Positions 30,942 through 41,106 of a stretch of 64,000 nucleotides of DNA are shown piece after piece. This DNA is from Mycolicibacterium canariasense (GTDB lineage: Bacteria > Actinomycetota > Actinomycetes > Mycobacteriales > Mycobacteriaceae). Under the pieces are notes generated by a model that worked only from the letters and a program-made list of their open reading frames with translations, made no database searches and was not told the origin of the DNA. Where the stretch lies: assembly GCF_002101555.1 (NCBI RefSeq), contig NZ_LQOL01000029.1, forward strand, positions 1 through 64,000. Direction: 5' to 3'. Within the stretch, counting starts at the first letter, position 1, and the number at the start of each line of letters is the position of its first letter. Made by a program: the position numbers and the translations under genes.

Positions 30942-31138
30942 GGTGAGACCTTCCAGTGGTGGCGCGCGGCGATGTGATGGGCCAAGCATCCCGTGGCCGG
31001 GGTCCTGCACACATCGCAGCTGGCAACAAGCTGTGAGTACCTGCTACCCGGTAGTGCAGACGGCGGCCAGCCAGGATGCCACCGGCACCGGCCTGGGTCG
31101 ACGATGGTCACATCACCGACCATCTCGAAGGAAACATC

Positions 31139-31348
31139 ATGAAAGTCAATGTTTTTCGCGCATCGGGCATCGCCGTAGCCGCCGTCGCGGTGGGCATCGG
31201 ACTGGCTCCCGTCGCCTCCGCGGCGCCCCAGCCGGTATGCGATCGCGCCGGCACCACTTGTGCCGGCACCGGTGACTACAGCGCCAACTTCAGCGAACCG
31301 GTGTCGCAGCCGGATCCCTACGCGTTCCTGTTCTGGCAGCAGCCCTAG
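31139..31348 (+). CDS. Small secreted protein, 69 aa
   Basis: Unrecognised exported protein. A Sec signal peptide (KVNVFRASGIAVAAVAVG through APVASAAPQ, cut near residue 29) leaves a mature part of about 40 residues. Two cysteines (CDRAGTTC) probably form a disulfide, and the chain ends PYAFLFWQQP. GAAGGA lies before the ATG, which supports this start over longer in-frame options. It has its own terminator 53 bp downstream. Confidence 0.75.
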   Translation: MKVNVFRASGIAVAAVAVGIGLAPVASAAPQPVCDRAGTTCAGTGDYSANFSEPVSQPDPYAFLFWQQP

Positions 31349-31400
31349 CATTCGGAGCCGCCACCGTCAGGCCTTCTGACCGACGCGTCGAGACGCCCCT

Positions 31401-31425
31401 GGCCCGCCCGGCCGGGGGCCTTTTT
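31401..31425 (+). terminator. Rho-independent terminator after the 69-aa secreted protein gene
   Basis: A GC-rich hairpin (GGCCC...GGGCC) is followed at once by TTTTT, an unusually classical terminator for this genome. It lies just upstream of the carboxylesterase GTG. Confidence 0.8.
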
Positions 31426-31439
31426 CGTAGGGTGATCGC

Positions 31440-32750
31440 GTGCGGACCCGACGCATCGACCACGGCGGCGCCTCGGTGCTGGTCACCGAGAGCGACGACG
31501 TGACCGTGGCTCGCGGCATCCGGTATGCGACGGCGGAGCGTTTCGCCGCCCCGCAGGTGGTGAGGGCCGACGCCGGGCTGATCGACGCGACCGCACGCGG
31601 CCCGGCCTGCCCCCAGTTGCCGTCCCGGCTGGAGTTCGCCACCGGCCCGGTGATCGGCGGCCTCCGGATGAGTGAGCACTGCCAGGTGCTCAGCGTCACC
31701 GCACCGAGCGGCGCCGACCGGCTGCCGGTGATGGTGTGGTTCCACGGTGGGGCCTACGTGTCCGGCGGCGGCGAGTCGCCGAAATACGATCCGCACGCCC
31801 TGGCCGCCGAGGGACAGGTCGTGGTGGTCACGGTCACCTACCGGCTGGGCATCTTCGGATATCTGAACCTGCACGATCGGCGGACCCAGAATCTGGGCCT
31901 GCGTGATCAGCTATGTGCGCTGCGCTGGGTTCGGGACCACATCGCCGCGTTCGGCGGGGATCCGGCCCGGGTGACGATCTTCGGGCAGTCGGCGGGCGGC
32001 GATTCGGTGCTGGCGCTGATGTTGTGTGAGGAGTCCGCCGGCCTGTTCACCCGGGCCGTCCTGCACAGCGCCCCGTTGGGGCTGCGCTCCGACCGCTCGG
32101 AGCTGACCGCCGCCATGCGCGATGCCGCGATGACGTCCCTGGGCGGGGTGCCGGCACTCGAAGCCGATGTCGCTCAGCTGCTCGACGCGCAGGTCACCGT
32201 CGCCAAGGCCGCCCAGCGGTTCGGTCGGCTGGGCTTGATGCCGTTTGCCCCCACCGTCGGGATGGCACCGCTGCCGCCGGCCGGCGAGATCCCGGCGCGG
32301 CTCGCCGACGCGGCGTCCCGGATCGAGATCCTGGTGGGTTACACGCGTGACGATGGGCGGCCCTTCGTGGCGATGGACCCGCGGGGCCGCCGCCTACGCC
32401 GCCTCGGCCCGCCAGGGGCGCTACTCGCCGCGAGTGTCGGGCGTAACCTCACCAAGCACGTGTTCGGCTGTCCTGCAATCGAATTCGCCGACACCTGGGT
32501 TCGCGCGGGCGGACGGTCGGCGACCTTCCGCGTCGACTGGGCTCCCCCGCAGGCGCCGCTGGGCGCCTGCCACTGCATCGACCTTCCACTGCTGTTGGGG
32601 TCGCCGCAGGCCTGGGCGGACGCCCCCATGCTCGGTCCGACCCCGCACCCGATCGACGGCACGCTGGGGCGCAGGATGCGGGCGCTGTGGGGCGGCTTCG
32701 CCCGGGACGGTGTCGACGCCCTGGGCCCGACGCCGCTGACCATCGGGTGA
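31440..32750 (+). CDS. Type B carboxylesterase/lipase
   Basis: Alpha/beta hydrolase of 436 aa with the carboxylesterase B signatures FHGGAYVSGGG (oxyanion hole) and FGQSAGGDS (nucleophile S184). It is somewhat shorter than the usual 480-520 aa, mainly in the region after the nucleophile. No signal peptide, so probably cytoplasmic. GTG start, 10 nt after the preceding T-tract. Substrate unknown. Confidence 0.88.
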   Translation: MRTRRIDHGGASVLVTESDDVTVARGIRYATAERFAAPQVVRADAGLIDATARGPACPQLPSRLEFATGPVIGGLRMSEHCQVLSVTAPSGADRLPVMVWFHGGAYVSGGGESPKYDPHALAAEGQVVVVTVTYRLGIFGYLNLHDRRTQNLGLRDQLCALRWVRDHIAAFGGDPARVTIFGQSAGGDSVLALMLCEESAGLFTRAVLHSAPLGLRSDRSELTAAMRDAAMTSLGGVPALEADVAQLLDAQVTVAKAAQRFGRLGLMPFAPTVGMAPLPPAGEIPARLADAASRIEILVGYTRDDGRPFVAMDPRGRRLRRLGPPGALLAASVGRNLTKHVFGCPAIEFADTWVRAGGRSATFRVDWAPPQAPLGACHCIDLPLLLGSPQAWADAPMLGPTPHPIDGTLGRRMRALWGGFARDGVDALGPTPLTIG

Positions 32751-32860
32751 TCCGATACTGCCAACCGTCGATCAGTTGCTGCCGCGTGGAATGACACTGG
32801 CGGACAGCGGGTTTCAACGATCAGATTCGGTAAACACACCTACAGAAGAAGATGATCGGC

Positions 32861-33031
32861 ATGAAGAAGTTCGGATTCGCCACCCTGATCGCCACCAGCA
32901 TGACCGCCACCGTGCTCGGCCTGGCGGCCCCCGCGCAGGCCGCTCCCGCGGCGCCGGTCGGACCGCAGTACAGCGTCGACAACCACGACGAGGTCAACAC
33001 CACCAACGGTTTCGTCGACCAGGCGTTCTGA
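32861..33031 (+). CDS. Very small secreted protein, 56 aa
   Basis: Short exported protein with a clear Sec signal peptide (MKKFGFATLIATSMTATVLG then LAAPAQA) and a mature tail of about 28 residues containing PQYSVDNHDEVN and ending FVDQAF. AGAAG lies at suitable distance before the ATG; an in-frame ATG at 32852 is less well spaced. The basic N-terminus, hydrophobic core and AQA cleavage site are typical of mycobacterial low-mass secreted proteins. Function unknown. Confidence 0.7.
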   Translation: MKKFGFATLIATSMTATVLGLAAPAQAAPAAPVGPQYSVDNHDEVNTTNGFVDQAF

Positions 33032-33053
33032 CGCCGGGCGCTGTCCTTTCCGG

Positions 33054-33081
33054 AAGGCGATATCGCCGGTGATATCGCCTT
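33054..33081. terminator. Perfect inverted repeat between the 56-aa gene and the cupin remnant
   Basis: AAGGCGATATC pairs perfectly with GATATCGCCTT around GCCGGT. It sits between converging reading frames and lacks a T-tract. Likely a bidirectional terminator. Confidence 0.6.
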
Positions 33082-33093
33082 CGGCGAAACGAG

Positions 33094-33297
33094 TCAGGAG
33101 AACATGTACTCGATGTCGGCGAAGGCGTCGGCCGAGAGGACATAGAAGAACCGCAATGTGTCGGCCCCGGTGTTCCTGATGCCGTGTTCGCCGAAAGCGG
33201 GGATGAAGACATTGCAGCCAGGGTTCACCCGGTGCTCGGTGCCGTCGAGCACCAGCGGCTGCGCGTCGGGGGCAAGATCCATGTCGCCAGTACACAT
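33094..33297 (-). pseudogene. Truncated cupin-domain gene
   Basis: The frame encodes the C-terminal half of a cupin beta-barrel: PLVLDGTEHRVNPGCNVFIP then AFGEHGIRNTGADTLRFFYV, ending FADIEYMFS. The N-terminal half with the first metal-binding His/His/Glu motif is missing. Upstream, the frame runs into the promoter and antisense strand of the DUF732 gene without cupin sequence. No good ribosome binding site precedes the ATG at 33297. This looks like a decayed gene cut at its 5' end, though a 67-aa product is possible. Confidence 0.55.
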
Positions 33298-33402
33298 CGT
33301 CCCGGTGGATTTCCGCTTCGCGCAGGGCCCGAACACCCTTAGTGTTGAACACACATCACCAGGTGCCGGGGGCAGCACCGCGGCGGGGAGAACGGGGGGA
33401 AC

Positions 33403-33717
33403 ATGCGCAAACAGCTCGCCATGGGAATCGGGGTCGCGGCAGTGCTCGCGGCTGGTCTTGTCGGCACACCGCTGGCCCACGCGGATGATCAGTCGTTTCT
33501 GAACGAACTCCGGGCCAACAACTTCCCGGGTCTGTTCTTCGCGGGCCAACAGATGCCGGACGCCGCCGTCGTGGCACAGGGCTATATGGCCTGCAATCGG
33601 ATGCACCTGGGGCAATCATCCGATGACTTGATCGCACAGGTGAATCCTGCCGACGCCACCATCGGTCGCATGCTGGTGCGGGCCGCCCAACACAATCTGT
33701 GTCCGGACACGCTGTGA
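33403..33717 (+). CDS. DUF732 family small secreted protein
   Basis: A 104-aa exported protein with a signal peptide ending PLAHADD (cut near residue 27). The mature domain of about 75 residues has the DUF732 pattern: SFLNELRANNFPG, a GYMACNRM segment and a final AAQHNLCPDTL, with two cysteines that probably bridge. The family is abundant in mycobacteria and of unknown function. The start overlaps the edge of the cupin remnant's former 5' region on the other strand. Confidence 0.85.
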   Translation: MRKQLAMGIGVAAVLAAGLVGTPLAHADDQSFLNELRANNFPGLFFAGQQMPDAAVVAQGYMACNRMHLGQSSDDLIAQVNPADATIGRMLVRAAQHNLCPDTL

Positions 33718-33751
33718 CGTTCGTAGCCGGCGCGGCGGGGACGGCAAGCCG

Positions 33752-35266
33752 CTAAGGACTCCGCACCGGGTCGAGGCCGAAGACCACGGTCGGGGCTGAC
33801 TTGCCCTTCAACGCGTGCGATCCCCGGTCGATGAGTCCGGGCGGCCGAGAGACCAGCGCTTCGACGGTCCCCTGGGTGAGCAGGATCGCGTCGCGGGTGG
33901 TCTTGGTGAGTTGCTCGACGCGGGCAGCCACATTGGTCGTATCGCCGATCAGGGTGAACTCGAGATGAGGACCGGCGCCGATGGTGCCGGCGATGACCGA
34001 ACCGGTGTTGATCCCGATGCCGATCCGAAGCTCGCCGCCGAATCGTTGGGCGACGCGGCGGTGGATCTGCACGGCGGCGCTCACCGCAGCGTCGGCATGG
34101 TCGGCGAGATCGTCGGGAGCGCCGAAGACAGCCAACGCGCCGTCGCCCAGGAACTTGTTGACGTGACCGCCGGCGTCGACGACCGCCGGCACCACGATCT
34201 CGAACAGGGCGTTGAGCCGCGCGACGGTGTCCTCGGCGGTGTTCGCCTCGGCGAACGGGGTGAAGTCGCGGACGTCCACGAACATCACCGTCACCTCGCG
34301 GCGCTCGCCGGTGAACACGTCGTCGCCCTGCTCGAGCAGCCGCGCAGCGAGAGCGGGGTCGACGTAGGCGCCGAATGCCGCCTGAAGTCGTTGCCGCTCA
34401 GCCAAACCCGCCTGCATGCGGTTGAACGACGCCGCCAGCACCCCGAGATCGTCGTCCTGAACCACCGGTACGCGCCTGCCGTAGTCCCCGGCCGCGACCC
34501 GTTCGGTGCCCTCCGCGAGGTCCCGGATCGGCCGCATCGACGGTGAGAAACCGACGCCGACGGCCAACGGGACTCCGAACCCGACTGTCATCGCACCGCC
34601 GATCCCGAGGAACAGAAGTGGCTGCGGGCCGGCCCCCACGATCGCGGACGCCAACATCGCGCTCTCGACGGAGAAGATGAACGCAGTCCCCAGCACCGTC
34701 ATACGTGACCACGCGGCGATCGTCGGGCGAGCGCGGGGCAAGGAGTCCCCGATGCTCGTGTCGCCGGCGATCGCCAGCCGCGCCGGCCGAGCGGTCGCCT
34801 CCAGGATGCTGTGCACACTGATCAGATACGTCACGGTCCCGATCGCCGCGCCCAGCAGCCCATACTGCGCAAGTCGCGGTCCGCCCGCTCCGGCGATTGC
34901 ACCGACGGCGATCGACATCAGTGCGAACCCGACCGCGCCCAACCACAGCACGCGGGCAGCCGCGCTCCTGGCGAAGGTGTATGTGGCCTTCAGCGCCGTT
35001 GCCCGATCGACGTCGTGGCCGGCCACCCATTGCTCGACCGGACGGTAGCGCTTGCGATCGGCGAAAGCCGCATACACATTGAGCCACAGCAGGATGACGA
35101 GCGTGACGACGGCTGCCTCGACGTAGTGCCGGGACCTTTCGAGGGCGACGATGAGGAACGACCAGAAGAGGTAGACCGGCACTCCTGCCGGCACTACGAC
35201 GGCCAGCCCCGCCCAGCGATGTCGGGCTCCGAACCGGTCCCACGCCCACTGCCAGATGCGGTCCAT
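33752..35266 (-). CDS. Membrane-bound class III adenylate cyclase with HAMP domain
   Basis: A 504-aa protein with about six transmembrane segments in residues 20-250, a HAMP linker, and a C-terminal class III cyclase domain. Catalytic elements are intact: metal Asp in MFVDVRDFTPF, substrate Lys in VNKFLGDGALAV with the second metal Asp, and GDTTNVAARVE with the transition-state Asn and Arg. The architecture matches M. tuberculosis Rv1318c-Rv1320c and Rv3645. It makes cAMP, probably in response to a membrane or fatty-acid signal. Nothing nearby identifies the signal. Confidence 0.9.
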   Translation of the reverse strand: MDRIWQWAWDRFGARHRWAGLAVVVPAGVPVYLFWSFLIVALERSRHYVEAAVVTLVILLWLNVYAAFADRKRYRPVEQWVAGHDVDRATALKATYTFARSAAARVLWLGAVGFALMSIAVGAIAGAGGPRLAQYGLLGAAIGTVTYLISVHSILEATARPARLAIAGDTSIGDSLPRARPTIAAWSRMTVLGTAFIFSVESAMLASAIVGAGPQPLLFLGIGGAMTVGFGVPLAVGVGFSPSMRPIRDLAEGTERVAAGDYGRRVPVVQDDDLGVLAASFNRMQAGLAERQRLQAAFGAYVDPALAARLLEQGDDVFTGERREVTVMFVDVRDFTPFAEANTAEDTVARLNALFEIVVPAVVDAGGHVNKFLGDGALAVFGAPDDLADHADAAVSAAVQIHRRVAQRFGGELRIGIGINTGSVIAGTIGAGPHLEFTLIGDTTNVAARVEQLTKTTRDAILLTQGTVEALVSRPPGLIDRGSHALKGKSAPTVVFGLDPVRSP

Positions 35267-35353
35267 GCCCGGAGACTAGAGGCCGAGCGCTCACCGTTGG
35301 ACAGATTCGCGCTCCGGATGCGGCTGGCCGGTGCGCTGGTCGATCTGCTCACG

Positions 35354-35385
35354 AAAACACCCCCGGCCCAAGCGGACCGGGGGTG
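35354..35385 (-). terminator. Rho-independent terminator of the groES-groEL1 operon
   Basis: Read on the minus strand, CACCCCCGG pairs with CCGGGGGTG across a short loop and is followed by TTTT. It lies 18 bp after the groEL1 stop. Confidence 0.9.
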
Positions 35386-35402
35386 CTTCGCGGAGCTACG
35401 AA

Positions 35403-37510
<2,108 letters not shown>

Positions 37511-37639
37511 GATGGAGCCCTCCACTTGTTTGGGTATGAGTCCGGTTTTCCCGGGTCCTCGGTTTTTCAGGTGTTCGGCATACGTCCGTGCCCTCGCTCC
37601 GTCGTCGCGGGTGCCGGCGCTGGGGTTGGCCGCTGCCAC

Positions 37640-37666
37640 CTAGCACTCTATACACGCGAGTGCTAG
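37640..37666. promoter_or_regulatory. CIRCE element (HrcA operator) of groESL1
   Basis: CTAGCACTC-N9-GAGTGCTAG, the HrcA operator consensus with perfect 9-bp arms. A further half-site GCTAGCACTC (37662-37671) follows immediately. It lies 130 bp upstream of groES and 115 bp upstream of the divergent toxin operon. Confidence 0.95.
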
Positions 37667-37769
37667 CACTCAAGGATGGGCTCTGATTGCGCGAGCCCGG
37701 GCGCCATCGGTCGATTCGACAATCCGGTCCCGCGGCCAAATTCCCAGCGGTCTTCCAGGGAACCCGCCC

Positions 37770-37781
37770 TACGGTGAAAAC
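37770..37781 (+). promoter_or_regulatory. Candidate -10 element for a leaderless toxin-operon transcript
   Basis: TACGGT (37770-37775) ends 6 nt before the ATG at 37782. In mycobacteria this spacing puts the transcription start on the A of the start codon. No convincing Shine-Dalgarno sequence lies before the ATG. Confidence 0.4.
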
Positions 37782-38099
37782 ATGACGGGGGATGGAGTAC
37801 TGGGGGTTTCACCCGACGACGTGCAGCGCTTATCAGCGGCCGTCTCGGCGCGCGCGGATGAACTGATCAGTGGACTGCAGGCACTGGATGCCGAGGTCTC
37901 CGGGTTCGTGGGTAGCGGATGGACCGGGTTGTCCAGCGGTTCCTTCGCACAGTCATTCTGGCGCTGGCACGAGGGCGCGATGCAGGTGCACGCGGGCCTG
38001 TCCGAGATGGCCAACCTGCTGGGCACGGCCGCCACCGCTTACCGGCGGCAGGACGAGGCCGGGGCCGCAGCCTTGTCGGGCGACGCAGGTGAGGTGTGA
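37782..38099 (+). CDS. WXG100 protein, EsxF-like, with type VII secretion signal
   Basis: A 105-aa helical-hairpin protein. The W-x-G turn is W47-T-G49, and the C-terminus carries the general type VII signal YxxxD (Y87-D91 in AYRRQDEAG). It is first in a four- to five-gene operon, and the next WXG100 gene starts after 1 nt. In M. tuberculosis the CpnT toxin is preceded by EsxF and EsxE, which form a dimer needed for toxin export. Position, length and motifs fit the EsxF role. EsxF identity is inferred from context more than sequence. Confidence 0.85.
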   Translation: MTGDGVLGVSPDDVQRLSAAVSARADELISGLQALDAEVSGFVGSGWTGLSSGSFAQSFWRWHEGAMQVHAGLSEMANLLGTAATAYRRQDEAGAAALSGDAGEV

Positions 38100-38100
38100 G

Positions 38101-38391
38101 GTGTCCGACGAGTTCGGGGTCAACACGGACGAGTTGATGGCGATCGTGGCACGGATCGAGGACTTCGAGAAGCGGATCGAGGTCATGATCGTCGACGTCG
38201 ATCGGCAGGTCGAGACTCTTCATGTGTCCTGGCACGGAGCGGCGGCAGCAGCGCAGGCCGATGCGCACCGCCGCTGGACCGAGGGCGCGCAGCAGATGCG
38301 CGACGCCCTCAAGGACCTACACGAGGCCGGCAGTAAGGCGCACCGGAACTACACCGGTGCCGCCCGGGCCAACATGACCATGTGGTCGTGA
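38101..38391 (+). CDS. WXG100 protein, EsxE-like
   Basis: A 96-aa helical hairpin with W44-H-G46 at the turn and no YxxxD/E signal at its end (SKAHRNYTGAARANM). A pair in which only one partner has the signal is normal for type VII heterodimers. The GTG start follows the previous stop by 1 nt, and the toxin gene begins 6 nt after its stop. Most likely the dimer partner of the 37782 gene product, exporting or chaperoning the toxin encoded next. Confidence 0.85.
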   Translation: MSDEFGVNTDELMAIVARIEDFEKRIEVMIVDVDRQVETLHVSWHGAAAAAQADAHRRWTEGAQQMRDALKDLHEAGSKAHRNYTGAARANMTMWS

Positions 38392-38397
38392 CCGGCG

Positions 38398-40041
38398 ATG
38401 GCACCGCCGATCGTCGTCGACCCGAAAGCACTGGACGGCGCCGGTCAGACCATGACCGCCCAGGCCGGTGACCTCGCCAAGGCAGTAGGTGTTCTCAGCG
38501 GAGCGCTGGCCGGCTCCGCCGGAATGTGCGGGAACGATCCCGCCGGCGTCGTCCACGGCCGCGCTTATGACACGTCGGCCAAGTCGCTATTCGAAGCGAT
38601 GATCGATCTCACCAATGGCATGGCACGCACCGGTGACGCGGTCCGCACCAGCGCGGTGAACTACTCGCTCGCCGAGGTCGCATCCAACACGCACGGCAAC
38701 GGCGGACCGCCGCTCCCGGCAGTGACGCCGACACCACCGGCCAGTGCACCACTGGCCCCGTCGGCACAGGGCAACTTCGACAGCGCTCCACCGGGCTGGG
38801 CACTCGTCGAGCCGTTTCTGGGCATGATCTGGCCGAACGGAGACTCCGGTCGGCTGCGCGCGGCCGCCGAAGCCTGGTCCGCTGCCGGCTCGGCCTTCCT
38901 GGCCACCGAGGCGGAGATGATCGGCGCATTCGGCGTCGTTGCGGGGCAGCACATCCCGGAAGGCGCGAAGATCGGCCAAGCCGTCAACGCGTCGAGCACC
39001 AACTCGACAACCCTGTTCAATCAGTGCGTCACCATGTCATCGAACCTGGTCGACTACGCCGGGAAGATCGACGCGGTCCACGCCGCGATACTCGATCTGC
39101 TATCGCGTGTCGTCAATCCGCTCACCGGGATTCGTGAGGTGTGGGACCTCCTCACCGGCGACGACAACGACGAGATCAAGAAGATCGCCGACGATATCCG
39201 CGTTGTGATCGACAACTTCAAGGCCGAGGTGTCGGCCCTGGCTCAACTGCTGGCTCCGATCGTGGCCGCCGCCGAGGCCGTGATCTCGGCGATGGGCCAA
39301 TACCTGAAGCTGGAGTTGGAGCAGTTCGGCGACGCCGCGTACAACGTGCTCGCCGATGTGGTGAACGGCGCTGCGAGTTTCGGCAACGCGGCCCTGCACA
39401 ATCCGCTCGATGCGGCCGCGATGGTCGGCGGCGCCGCCATGATGGGACTGGGCGCCGGGCTCGAGGTGCCCGGTGTGCTGCTCGACGCCACCGGTGTGGG
39501 CGCCATCGGGGGTGTTCCCCTCAACCTCGCTGGCGCGGGGCTGATGGCCGGCGGAGCCACGATTGCCGGGGGCGGCGCGCTGGACTTGTCTCAGCATGTC
39601 GCTGAGAACGGCGTGATCGTGATGCACGCCCACGTCGGGCGCCCTGGCGAGGGCGTCGATCGCGGCGACGGGCGAGACCCGTACGGGCACATCACCGGAC
39701 GGCAAGGCGGCGGATACGCGCGGCAACGGGAGGCCGAGGGTATCGAGAACTACGAGGATCGCAATCCGGGGCGCTGGGTGACCACAGAGCAACGCAAAGC
39801 GACGGTGGAAGGCGGTGCGAGCGGCGGGCGGTTCTACGATGGCTTGGGCCGTCTACCCGACGGCACGTACGAAGGCATCGAGGTCAAATCGGGTGGCGCA
39901 TCACTCTCGCCGGGCCAACGTGCCTTCGACAGTCAGGTCTCCCCGACCAATCCGGCATACGTCACCATCACCAACGAGCAAGGGGTAGTGGAAACCGTGA
40001 AGATCACCAGGGTTCGCGTCGAAACGGTGCCAGGCGAATGA
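38398..40041 (+). CDS. CpnT-like polymorphic toxin with a non-TNT C-terminal domain (putative PD-(D/E)XK nuclease)
   Basis: A 547-aa protein. Residues 1-380 follow the CpnT N-terminal domain of M. tuberculosis as remembered: MAPPIVVDPKALDGAG, GMIWPNGDS (142-150), KIDAVHAAILDLL (223-235) and NPLTGIREVWDLL (240-252). A hydrophobic, Gly-rich part (about 340-400) follows. The long Pro-rich linker and TNT NADase domain of CpnT are absent. Instead a domain of about 120 residues has D481 (RFYDG), E495-V-K497 (GIEVKSGGAS) and a Gln in SPGQRAFD, the D...ExK...Q pattern of restriction-endonuclease-fold nucleases. Its stop overlaps the next gene by 4 bp. The toxin role rests on architecture; the nuclease fold is tentative. 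Confidence 0.8.
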   Translation: MAPPIVVDPKALDGAGQTMTAQAGDLAKAVGVLSGALAGSAGMCGNDPAGVVHGRAYDTSAKSLFEAMIDLTNGMARTGDAVRTSAVNYSLAEVASNTHGNGGPPLPAVTPTPPASAPLAPSAQGNFDSAPPGWALVEPFLGMIWPNGDSGRLRAAAEAWSAAGSAFLATEAEMIGAFGVVAGQHIPEGAKIGQAVNASSTNSTTLFNQCVTMSSNLVDYAGKIDAVHAAILDLLSRVVNPLTGIREVWDLLTGDDNDEIKKIADDIRVVIDNFKAEVSALAQLLAPIVAAAEAVISAMGQYLKLELEQFGDAAYNVLADVVNGAASFGNAALHNPLDAAAMVGGAAMMGLGAGLEVPGVLLDATGVGAIGGVPLNLAGAGLMAGGATIAGGGALDLSQHVAENGVIVMHAHVGRPGEGVDRGDGRDPYGHITGRQGGGYARQREAEGIENYEDRNPGRWVTTEQRKATVEGGASGGRFYDGLGRLPDGTYEGIEVKSGGASLSPGQRAFDSQVSPTNPAYVTITNEQGVVETVKITRVRVETVPGE

Positions 40042-40637
40042 GACTTGAACGACCCACCCACATCCAGAAGACCAACCGAGGTTGCGGATGGATGAGCGAA
40101 TTCACCGAGGAAATTCCCGGGCAGATCGCCGCGATAATCAAGCGTCTGGGCGACGGCAGGTACACGTCCACATCGATATACCCGCTCCCCCCGGACGCCG
40201 CCTATGACGAGGACGTCCACCCCACCGAGTGGATCCAGACCACCGGCGTCGCCCCCGACCGACTGACCGTCGAGATCAAACAACGCGACAACGCCGGCGT
40301 GCACCGGCTCTACACCATCGGCCGCCCCGAAGCCGCCACAGAAAACACCGAAACCGAAACCATCCACAACGGCGACAACGAATACCGCGTCCGCCCCGCC
40401 GAAGTCCTCACCGCCACCGAAGCCATCGAACTCTTCCAGCACTACTACGACACCCACACGGTCCCCGCCGGCTGGCACCTGCGCGAACAACCAGAATTCT
40501 CCGACACCGCAGTCGAAGAACACCTGAAAAACCAAGCGGCGAAAGGTGATGAAACCACGGCGCGGGGGCGGGCACCGGTCGGAGACAAGCGCGCCAAGGC
40601 GACGAAGACCCAGGAGAAACCGCGAAAGGGCATATGA
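40038..40637 (+). CDS. Putative immunity protein 1 of the CpnT-like toxin
   Basis: A 199-aa cytoplasmic protein of no recognised family, coupled to the toxin gene by an ATGA overlap. It has a mixed alpha/beta core with DEDVHPTEWIQTTGV, an acidic stretch ENTETETIHNGDNEY, and EVLTATEAIELFQHYYDTH. The last part is faintly like Imm1-type immunity proteins. A basic tail of about 40 residues (NQAAKGDETTARGRAPVGDK onward) is unique to this copy. Placement directly after a polymorphic toxin is the main evidence for immunity. Codon use (GAA, ACC, GCC) is unlike the GAG-rich core genes nearby. Confidence 0.7.
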   Translation: MRLERPTHIQKTNRGCGWMSEFTEEIPGQIAAIIKRLGDGRYTSTSIYPLPPDAAYDEDVHPTEWIQTTGVAPDRLTVEIKQRDNAGVHRLYTIGRPEAATENTETETIHNGDNEYRVRPAEVLTATEAIELFQHYYDTHTVPAGWHLREQPEFSDTAVEEHLKNQAAKGDETTARGRAPVGDKRAKATKTQEKPRKGI

Positions 40638-41106
40638 GGCTTCCTCGACCCTCGTACATCCGTAAATCGAACCGCTCGTCAGGATGGATGAGCAATTTCA
40701 CGGAGCAGATCCCGGGTCAACTGGCCGCCGGGATCAATCGACTCGGCGACGGCAAGTACACGTCGTACTCCATCTATCCGCTCCCCCCGGATGCCACCTA
40801 TGACGAGGACGTCCACCCCACCGAGTGGATCCAGACCACCGGCGTCGCCCCCGACCGACTGACCGTCGAGATCAAACAACGCGATAAGGCGGGCGTGCAC
40901 CGGCTCTACACCATCGGCCGCCCCGAAGCCGCCACAGAAAACACCGAAACCGAAACCATCCACAACGGCGACAACGAATACCGCGTCCGCCCCGCCGAAG
41001 TCCTCACCGCAACCGAAGCCATCGAACTCTTCCAGCACTACTACAACACCCACACGGTCCCGGCAGGCTGGCACCTGCGCGAACGACCCGAATTCTCCGA
41101 CACCGC
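40205..41106 (+). repeat. Near-identical direct repeat shared by the two immunity-like genes
   Basis: The DNA from about 40205 to 40510 recurs at 40801 to 41106 (offset 596 bp) with only scattered differences, several of them silent. Sequence before it in each gene is clearly more diverged, and sequence after it is unrelated. Confidence 0.9.

Noticed and set aside
38398..40041. TNT NAD-glycohydrolase domain in the CpnT-like protein
   Set aside because: The C-terminus is too short and lacks the TNT motifs that I recall from CpnT (such as the LPEGWFIEVSEVAPGCGQPG region); the D...ExK pattern fits another fold.
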